Part shown: positions 27,755 through 34,272 of the stretch, piece by piece
Layout: every line of letters begins with the position of its first letter
How positions within the stretch are numbered: position 1 is the first letter of the stretch
Origin: RFSX01 sp964495785
GTDB lineage: Bacteria; Bacteroidota; Bacteroidia; Chitinophagales; Saprospiraceae
Length of the DNA: 34,272 bases
NCBI GenBank assembly: GCA_964495785.1
Contig: CAZBXL010000043.1
Coordinates: 1 to 34,272, forward strand
Direction of reading: 5' to 3'
Notes under the pieces: generated by a model
Seen by the model: the letters and a program-made list of their open reading frames with translations, nothing else
What the model was told of the DNA's origin: nothing
Database searches by the model: none
Translations under genes and position numbers: made by a program

Positions 27755-28343
27755 TTATTCTACAATTATCAATTTCTTGACAATCTCTCTTCTATCTAAT
27801 TGAATCTTCATAGAATAGACGCCTTTAGCGAGATCTGTTACATTTAGATTGTAAGTTTTAACTCCTACCGGTACACCTATATCCATTAATGCATTCTTTC
27901 GAGCTATACGTCCTTGGGCGTCAAATATGTTGACAGTCAAGTCGTCTATCTCTCTAGTAATAGATAACTCTAAAGTCAATTCATTGACTACTGGATTAGG
28001 ATATATAGTCGCAGAATTATCTCCTATCGTTAATACATCTCTACTTACTGTGACAATCTTAGAGTAATCTGTAGTTCCATCTAAATCTACTTGATTAACT
28101 CTATAATAGTAGACTCCTGATTCTATTACATCATAATCATCAAAGCTGTAAGTTTTTTGCTCTGGCGTATCTCCTTCAGAAAGCACCTTACTTATCACTT
28201 CAAAATCATCTAACCCAATTAGTGATCTCTCTACTTCATAGTGACTAACATTAGTTTCCTTAGCCACGTCCCATGTCAATGTATGATGAGAATCGTTGTT
28301 ATCCACTCTTACATCAAGCCATTCTACTGATAATACACCAAAC
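27755..28343 (-). other. Fn3-like domain and T9SS type A sorting domain of the second giant
   Basis: The segment opens with GVLSVEWLDVRVDNND, contains ETNVSHYEVERS and SGVYYYRVNQVDLDG, and then ATIYPNPVVNELTLEL, VNIFDAQGR, LAKGVYSMKIQL and a final VKKLIIVE. It is nearly collinear with the same region of the first giant protein, with no large gaps. Confidence 0.92.
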
Positions 28344-31300
28344 ACTACACCTGCATCAACATGCGGCATATGTTCTCCTGGACTGATAGTATAGTAATCA
28401 GTTGTCAATGGACCATTACTACCGTCTACATCACTATCCATAGATTCATCAGCACCTCTATTAGGTGTAGTTACAGCCATACCGTTAGGTAATTCAAACT
28501 TAAGGTAATAACTATTCTTGCCTAAGTAATCAATCTTATACTCTCCATTATTATCTGTAACAGATTCTCCCAGTACTGAACCAGTACTATCATAAGCTCT
28601 TACGACAACATCCTTAAGACCTTGCTCTGAAGATTCTCTCATACCGTTACTATTGGTATCCATCCATACGTTATCTCCGATACTACCCATCTTATAATAC
28701 CCTGCTCCTATGTCACATCTTTCTTGACCACATGACAACTGTATCTCGCTCGTCGTTCCAGGACCAAATGCTCCCGTCACATCACTATCCGTAGCTTCAC
28801 TAATACCAAAATTAGCAACTGCCGGGACCAATGTAGCTGGCGGATTTAAGAATCTAAGATAGTATCTCCCAGGTGCTGCACAGAACTTGAAATATCCATC
28901 ATCAGAAGGCGTACCTGGTTTGTGGCCTGTATATGTAAAATCATATAACACCCATGAGCCATCTATAAACTTAAATAACTCAACCTTAAGACCATTAATA
29001 CCATTCTCAAACGAATCCCACATATCGTTCTCGTTATAATCTAACCAAACGAGCTCACCTATAGGAACACACTTATAGAGTCCTGCGTCAAAGCTGCTGA
29101 TATCACACTCGCCTGGCGAAAGCGTAATCAGTGGCGTCGTACCTGGGCCATTACTATCATCAATATCTGAATCTGAAGTATTATCTCCACCCAGATTAGG
29201 GAGAGTAAATTCATATTCTCCAGAGAGAATTCTCACATAGTAATCACCTGGATAAAGGCCATCTACTAAGTACTTTCCATTAGAATCTGTAGTTGTAATT
29301 CTAACTAAATCATTATTAGAATCATAGACTTCTACAGTAATGCCAGCAATACCTTGCTCACCATTATTAAGTACTCCATCACCATTACAATCTTGCCATA
29401 CTGTATCTCCTAATTTAGCTAATGGCATAAGTCCAGCATCGATATGGTTATCATCGTCACCATCATCATTATCAGAATCATCTGGATCAAAACACATAGA
29501 TATGCCAGTACCATCATTTACATCATCTGCATCGCTACCGTTAGTACAATCAGCTGCTCCATTAGTAAATACAAAATCACTTAATGGTGCCCCAGGGCTA
29601 TTATCAAAATCGAAATCCACATAGTATTGCTTACCTGATTCCAAACAAACTTGTGCTCCTTCGAGAGTTGAATCTTCACCAAATAGGTATTCTCCGTTTA
29701 CTGTTGTTGTACTTGCAATCAGAGTACCTCCTGTATTAGAGCCAGCACTACATTCATATAAACTTACGGTTACATCATCTGTTACTGGACCTTCTCCACT
29801 GTCCTGACATCCATTACCATTAAGATCATAGAATACTGTTCCACCTAACTCTTGGCAAGGATTAATACCTGCGTCGATGTGGTTATCGTCATCTCCATCA
29901 TTATCATCGTCATCGTTAGGATCATAACATCCTGACTGACCATTAGATGGATCAATATCGTCTCCGTCAGCATCACTCACACAAGCACCTTCTGTACTTG
30001 AGAATTTATGACCTTGTAGTGGTGCTCCTTCGCTATTATCGAAATCAAATACCACATAGTATTGCTTAGCAGGATCAAGACATATATCAGCATTAGGATT
30101 AGTACTCTCTGGTCCGAAGCTATATTGACCATCTGTCGTCGTCGTACTTGTCACTGGAGTTCCTCCGCCAGGTACGCCAGCAGAACACTCAAAGAGAGTA
30201 ATACTCACTTCTTCTGTTACTAAACTTTCTCCGTTATCCATACAACCACTATTATCTTCATCTAAGAAAATCTCTCCTGCAATTGTCTGACAAGGATAAA
30301 TTCCCGCATCAATATGTTCATCTTCATCTCCATCATCTAAATCTGTATTCTCTGGATCAAAACATTGTGACTCGCCATTAGATGGATCTACGTCATCCGC
30401 ATCACTACCGTTAGCACAAGTCTCAGAATCGTTACTTGAGAACTCATAGAACTCTAATGGAGAACCTGGTGCCTTCGGTATTTCAAATTTAATGAAGTAC
30501 TCTCTTGCTGGATCTAAACAAACCATACCTCCTGGGCTGGTTGAATTAGGTCCAAACTCATAAGCTCCATTTATAGTCTGCGTACTCGCTACAGGAGCAT
30601 CTACTGCTGGATTTTGTCCACATTCAAATACTGAAACATTTACAGGATCCATAACCAATGTCTCACCTGGATCTTGGCAGCCATTGTTATTAGCATCTAT
30701 AAATACCTCTCCTTGAATCTCCTCACAAGGATTAATACCTGCATCTATATGATCGTCTCCATCATCGCCATCATCACCATCTGGATCATAACAATCAGAC
30801 TGTCCATTAGATGGATCGATATCATCTGAATCACCATTCATTGCACATGTGCCTTCAGCAACAGAAAAATCAAAACCCTCTAACGGAGAACCTATGCCAT
30901 TATCAAAACTGAACTCTACATAATACTGTGTTCCTATTTCAAGACAAACATCTGCACCGTCATCATCAGAATCTGGTCCGAATTCGTATTGTCCGTCATT
31001 GACAGTCGTAGATGCAATCGGTGTTCCTCCACCTGGCACCCCTGCATTACATTCAAATAAAGTCACAGTGACATCTTCCATCACCAAACCTTCTCCTGAG
31101 TCATGACATCCATCAGCATTCATATCAAGGAAAATCTCTCCTGTTAAATTCTGACAAGGTGAAAGACCTAAGTCAATATCATCATCGCCATCATCTCCTG
31201 TATCTGGATCAGCAGGATCGTAGCATTCTGATTCTAACGTATCAGGATCTACATCATCTGCATCTGTAGAATCAGCACATACCTCTTCTCCTGTCGTCGG

Positions 31301-34272
31301 GTGATAATCTTCTAATGGATCACCTGCCGCTTGCGGCACGTCGAATACAACAAAATATGTGTTATATGGATCGAGACAAACATCAGCTCCGTCATTAGTA
31401 GACTCAGGACCAAACTCGTATGCACCATTTACTGTTGTCGTACTTGCAATAGGTGTACCTTGAGTAGCTACTCCGTCTGCACATTCAAATAATGTTACAT
31501 TAACTGGATCAGTAACAGGATTCTCTCCTGCATCTTGACAGCCATTATTATTTAAATCAAAGAAAACTTCTCCAGCAACTTCTTCACAAGGATAGACACC
31601 TGCATCTATATGGTTGTCATCATTTCCATCTGCATTGTCGCCATCGTTATCATCATCGTCACCTTCATCTTCAGGATCATAACATCCTGACTGACCCGTT
31701 GTAGGATCTATATCATCTGCTGCATCTGGATTAGCACATGCATCCGCATGACTTGAGAGATTCCAATTTTCTAAAGATTCTCCTTCTCCATTAGGAATAT
31801 CAAAAACAACATAATATTCTTTAGCTGGCTCTAAACAGTACATACCTCCCGGATTAGGAGAGAATGCTCCGAATTCATATTCGCCGTCTATAGTGGTTGT
31901 ACTTGCGACAGGTGTTCCACCAGCTGCAACTCCTCCACTACACTCGAATAGTGTAACTGTCACTTCTTCTGCTATTGGTGTTTCTCCATCTTCCTGACAT
32001 CCATTGTTATTCAAATCGTAGAAAACAGTTCCGCCTACAGCTTCACATTCAAAAATACCAACGTCGATATGCTGATCACCTTCGCCGTCATTACCATCAT
32101 CTACTGCTGGATCAAAACATGTACTTTCTCCAGTCGTATGATCTGTATCGTCAGTTGTTTCTGAGTTAACACAGAAATTAGAATTTGTTGATATGCCATA
32201 GCCTTGGAGTGGTTCTCCAGGTCCGTTATTGACATCGAATTGTACAAAGTACTGTGTACCTGGCTCTAGACAAACCTGCGCATTAGGATCATCAGCATTC
32301 TCTCCAAACTCATATTGACCAGCATTTGTATTAGTAGTTGCTAATGGAGCATCAACTGCTGGATCTTGACCACATACGTATAAGTTAACTATGACATCAT
32401 CTGTTACAAAGTTTTCACCTGTTTCTTGACATCCATTATTATCTACATCAAAGAATACATCTCCTGCTAATTCTTGACAAGGGAAGATACCTGCATTTAT
32501 ATGCTCATCTGAATCGCCATCATCAGCATCTCCATCCTCTGGATTAAAGCATTGCGACTGAGAATTAGTCGGATCTATATCATCTGCAAGACTTGTAGGA
32601 TTACACATTCCTTCATTCGTAGACCATTCGAAGCCGTCTAATGCTTGTCCATCTGCATTAGGCAATTCGAATTCTACAAAGTATGTCTTAGTCGGTTCTA
32701 AACAAACCATTGCATTAATATTAGGAGAGTCTAATCCAAATTCATATTCGCCATCTATTGTTGTGGTTGATGCAACTGGTGTATCAGTTGCAGGATTTTG
32801 TCCACATTCGAATAGATTGACAGTCATTGGAATATCAATATTTGTTTCGCTACCTTCTTGGCAACCATTATTATTGTTGTCGTAGAAAACGACACCTCCT
32901 ATACTTTCACACCCAAAGATACCTGCATCAATGCTGTCGTCATCATCGCCATCATCACTTGTAGGATCATAGCACTCTGACTCACCAGTTGCTGGATCTA
33001 CATCATCTGCATCTTCAGGACTATTACATGTCTCCATTCCTTCTGTGAAGACGAAATTTTCGTATGCCTCTCCAGGTCCGTTTGGAATATCAAAAACTAC
33101 AAAGTATTGTATCGTAGCTTCTAAGCATACTTCTGCATTTTCGTTAGGAGATCCAGGACCGAAGTTATAATCTCCATTTATTGTAGTCGTTGTTGCTACC
33201 GGTATATCCGTTGTCGGATCTTGACCACACTCAAATAGGCTTACGCCCACAGGACTTGTAACTGCCGTTTCTCCATTATCTTGACATCCATTGATATTCA
33301 TATCAAAGAATACTGTTCCTCCTATCATTTGACATGGGAAGACACCCGCGTCTATATCTTCATCTGAATCACCATCTTCTCCATCTTCATCATCTGGATT
33401 ATAGCAATCAGATAAACCAGTTGCACCATCTATATCATCTGCATCTTCTTCATTTGCGCAAGCACCTGTGGAATCACTACTGAACATATGACCTTCATAA
33501 GTTTCTCCTGGTCCATTAGGAATATCAAAGCTGACTATGTATGTGATATCAGGATCAAGTAGACACTCCCCTGTTGCAGGGTCTGCACCGTCAAAATTCC
33601 AAGAGCCATCTGCTGCAGTCATTGTAGAGCCTACAGACTCAACTGGTGTACCCGTAATAGGATCACAAGACCAAATCGTTACTTCTGCACCTTCGACGCC
33701 CATAGTTTCTCCTGCGTCTTGACATCCATTATTATTAGCATCAATGAATACTGTACCTCCCATGCTTTCGCAAGGACTGATACCTGCATCAATATCATTA
33801 TCATCATCACCATCAGTAGCATCATCATCCGCAGGATCAAAACAAGATTCTGCAATCCCTGTATCAGAGTCTACATCATCTGCTGCGCCATCCATACATG
33901 TCATATCAGCCTCACCTGTACTAAAATCGTATCCAAAATATGGATCACCAGTTACTTCTCCTTGAGCATTTGGCAAATCGAAGCTTGCCGTATACGTTAC
34001 ATTTGGATCTAACTGGCATACTCCTGTAGCAGGATCCATAGCTCCAAACATCCATGAGCCATCAGCGCCTGTAGTTACTGTTCCGACTGGTGTAGAAGGC
34101 TGACCTGTCACAGGATCACATGCCCATATTGTCACTTCTACTCCTTCAACACCGATGGTTTCGTTTGCATCTTGACAGCCATTATTATTTTCATCTATAA
34201 ATACAGTTCCTCCTATACTTTGGCATGGTGGTGTTATACCTGCATCTATATGATTATCGTCGTCTCCATCTG
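27755..34272 (-). CDS. Second giant T9SS-secreted repeat protein (N terminus beyond window)
   Basis: The frame is open from the stop at 27755-27757 to the right edge of the window, giving about 2,171 visible residues. The GTG at 34133-34135 is an internal Val, not a start, since the repeat pattern continues upstream of it (IGGTVFIDENNNGCQD at about 34172-34219). Visible parts: eleven repeats of 141-153 residues with six cysteines each, three SdrD_B-like domains, an Fn3-like domain (from about 28343) and a T9SS type A sorting domain (from about 28011: ATIYPNPVVNELTLEL to KKLIIVE). The repeats and Asp-rich linkers make it very acidic, and it probably binds calcium. The last 440 residues closely match those of the 7,422-residue protein. 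An extracellular adhesin or matrix role is inferred, not shown. Confidence 0.93.
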   Translation of the reverse strand, partial: DGDDDNHIDAGITPPCQSIGGTVFIDENNNGCQDANETIGVEGVEVTIWACDPVTGQPSTPVGTVTTGADGSWMFGAMDPATGVCQLDPNVTYTASFDLPNAQGEVTGDPYFGYDFSTGEADMTCMDGAADDVDSDTGIAESCFDPADDDATDGDDDNDIDAGISPCESMGGTVFIDANNNGCQDAGETMGVEGAEVTIWSCDPITGTPVESVGSTMTAADGSWNFDGADPATGECLLDPDITYIVSFDIPNGPGETYEGHMFSSDSTGACANEEDADDIDGATGLSDCYNPDDEDGEDGDSDEDIDAGVFPCQMIGGTVFFDMNINGCQDNGETAVTSPVGVSLFECGQDPTTDIPVATTTTINGDYNFGPGSPNENAEVCLEATIQYFVVFDIPNGPGEAYENFVFTEGMETCNSPEDADDVDPATGESECYDPTSDDGDDDDSIDAGIFGCESIGGVVFYDNNNNGCQEGSETNIDIPMTVNLFECGQNPATDTPVASTTTIDGEYEFGLDSPNINAMVCLEPTKTYFVEFELPNADGQALDGFEWSTNEGMCNPTSLADDIDPTNSQSQCFNPEDGDADDGDSDEHINAGIFPCQELAGDVFFDVDNNGCQETGENFVTDDVIVNLYVCGQDPAVDAPLATTNTNAGQYEFGENADDPNAQVCLEPGTQYFVQFDVNNGPGEPLQGYGISTNSNFCVNSETTDDTDHTTGESTCFDPAVDDGNDGEGDQHIDVGIFECEAVGGTVFYDLNNNGCQEDGETPIAEEVTVTLFECSGGVAAGGTPVASTTTIDGEYEFGAFSPNPGGMYCLEPAKEYYVVFDIPNGEGESLENWNLSSHADACANPDAADDIDPTTGQSGCYDPEDEGDDDDNDGDNADGNDDNHIDAGVYPCEEVAGEVFFDLNNNGCQDAGENPVTDPVNVTLFECADGVATQGTPIASTTTVNGAYEFGPESTNDGADVCLDPYNTYFVVFDVPQAAGDPLEDYHPTTGEEVCADSTDADDVDPDTLESECYDPADPDTGDDGDDDIDLGLSPCQNLTGEIFLDMNADGCHDSGEGLVMEDVTVTLFECNAGVPGGGTPIASTTVNDGQYEFGPDSDDDGADVCLEIGTQYYVEFSFDNGIGSPLEGFDFSVAEGTCAMNGDSDDIDPSNGQSDCYDPDGDDGDDGDDHIDAGINPCEEIQGEVFIDANNNGCQDPGETLVMDPVNVSVFECGQNPAVDAPVASTQTINGAYEFGPNSTSPGGMVCLDPAREYFIKFEIPKAPGSPLEFYEFSSNDSETCANGSDADDVDPSNGESQCFDPENTDLDDGDEDEHIDAGIYPCQTIAGEIFLDEDNSGCMDNGESLVTEEVSITLFECSAGVPGGGTPVTSTTTTDGQYSFGPESTNPNADICLDPAKQYYVVFDFDNSEGAPLQGHKFSSTEGACVSDADGDDIDPSNGQSGCYDPNDDDDNDGDDDNHIDAGINPCQELGGTVFYDLNGNGCQDSGEGPVTDDVTVSLYECSAGSNTGGTLIASTTTVNGEYLFGEDSTLEGAQVCLESGKQYYVDFDFDNSPGAPLSDFVFTNGAADCTNGSDADDVNDGTGISMCFDPDDSDNDDGDDDNHIDAGLMPLAKLGDTVWQDCNGDGVLNNGEQGIAGITVEVYDSNNDLVRITTTDSNGKYLVDGLYPGDYYVRILSGEYEFTLPNLGGDNTSDSDIDDSNGPGTTPLITLSPGECDISSFDAGLYKCVPIGELVWLDYNENDMWDSFENGINGLKVELFKFIDGSWVLYDFTYTGHKPGTPSDDGYFKFCAAPGRYYLRFLNPPATLVPAVANFGISEATDSDVTGAFGPGTTSEIQLSCGQERCDIGAGYYKMGSIGDNVWMDTNSNGMRESSEQGLKDVVVRAYDSTGSVLGESVTDNNGEYKIDYLGKNSYYLKFELPNGMAVTTPNRGADESMDSDVDGSNGPLTTDYYTISPGEHMPHVDAGVVFGVLSVEWLDVRVDNNDSHHTLTWDVAKETNVSHYEVERSLIGLDDFEVISKVLSEGDTPEQKTYSFDDYDVIESGVYYYRVNQVDLDGTTDYSKIVTVSRDVLTIGDNSATIYPNPVVNELTLELSITREIDDLTVNIFDAQGRIARKNALMDIGVPVGVKTYNLNVTDLAKGVYSMKIQLDRREIVKKLIIVE
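28344..29425 (-). repeat. Three classical SdrD_B-like domains
   Basis: They start near 29425 (LAKLGDTVWQDCNGDG), 29072 (CVPIGELVWLDYNEND) and 28692 (MGSIGDNVWMDTNSNG). These lack the six-cysteine pattern of the upstream repeats. The second and third align one-to-one with the third and fourth SdrD_B domains of the 7,422-residue protein, including the GHKPGTPSDDGYFKFC loop. Confidence 0.85.
29426..34225 (-). repeat. Eleven six-cysteine SdrD_B-like repeats with Asp-rich ends
   Basis: Units begin near 34225, 33771, 33332, 32910, 32478, 32047, 31588, 31156, 30727, 30292 and 29857, a period of 422-459 bases. Consensus: C(Q/E)xxxGxVFxDxNNNGCQDxGE, a V(T/S)(L/I)(F/Y)EC strand, ASTTTxxGxYxFG, VCLxPxxxYxVxFDxPN, then ADDxDPxxGxSxCYDP, an Asp run and DAGIxP. 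The frame matches SdrD_B (GxVFxDxNxNGxxDxGE to IDAG), but each unit has six conserved cysteines and an additional acidic tail. The frame continues past the edge with the DGDDDNHIDAGI end of another unit, so more copies lie outside. Confidence 0.88.

Noticed and set aside
34133..34135. GTG as the start codon of the second giant protein
   Set aside because: Upstream codons in the same frame continue the repeat consensus (GGTVFIDENNNGCQD) to the window edge, so this GTG is an internal valine.

Overview
The window looks like an AT-rich genome from the Bacteroidota, most likely a Saprospiria-type marine or sludge bacterium. The evidence is two enormous secreted proteins that end in type IX secretion (T9SS, type A) sorting domains, long runs of HYR, SprB, DUF11-like and SdrD_B-type repeats, a LytTR response regulator, and TAnnTTTG-like promoter elements. 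The genus assignment is inference; no rRNA or tRNA gene is present.

Layout from left to right. (1) Positions 6-4104, plus strand: the sbcD-sbcC DNA-repair nuclease pair with a 4-base ATGA overlap. sbcC is interrupted by a 100-N scaffold gap whose length cannot be the true one, because it breaks the frame. (2) Positions 4105-4193: a short convergent intergenic region with a hairpin terminator. (3) Positions 4194-26462, minus strand: one intact 7,422-residue cell-surface or secreted protein. It has a signal peptide, an N-terminal beta domain, a DUF2341-like segment lodged in a HYR unit, a SprB repeat, about 57 consecutive HYR units, two 'HEK' domains, three DUF11-like domains with DEDDHD linkers, four SdrD_B-like domains, an Fn3-like domain and a T9SS C-terminal domain. 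(4) Positions 26463-26790: a leader/promoter region. (5) Positions 26791-27498, minus: a REC-LytTR response regulator. (6) Positions 27499-27754: the regulator's promoter region and a strong terminator. (7) Positions 27755 to the window end, minus: a second giant protein, cut at its N terminus by the window edge, with eleven six-cysteine repeats of about 145 residues, three SdrD_B-like domains and nearly the same 440-residue C-terminal module as the first giant.

The most notable observation is a higher-order repeat in the 7,422-residue protein. Its HYR units are not interchangeable: they fall into eight classes that recur in fixed order, giving six complete octads of 694-707 residues (2.08-2.12 kb) plus partial octads at both ends. 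Within the HYR units the cysteines are lost in pairs, which predicts a specific disulfide scheme (C1-C6, C2-C5, C3-C4). The two giants and the regulator between them may form a surface adhesion or matrix locus, but no function is demonstrated by sequence alone.
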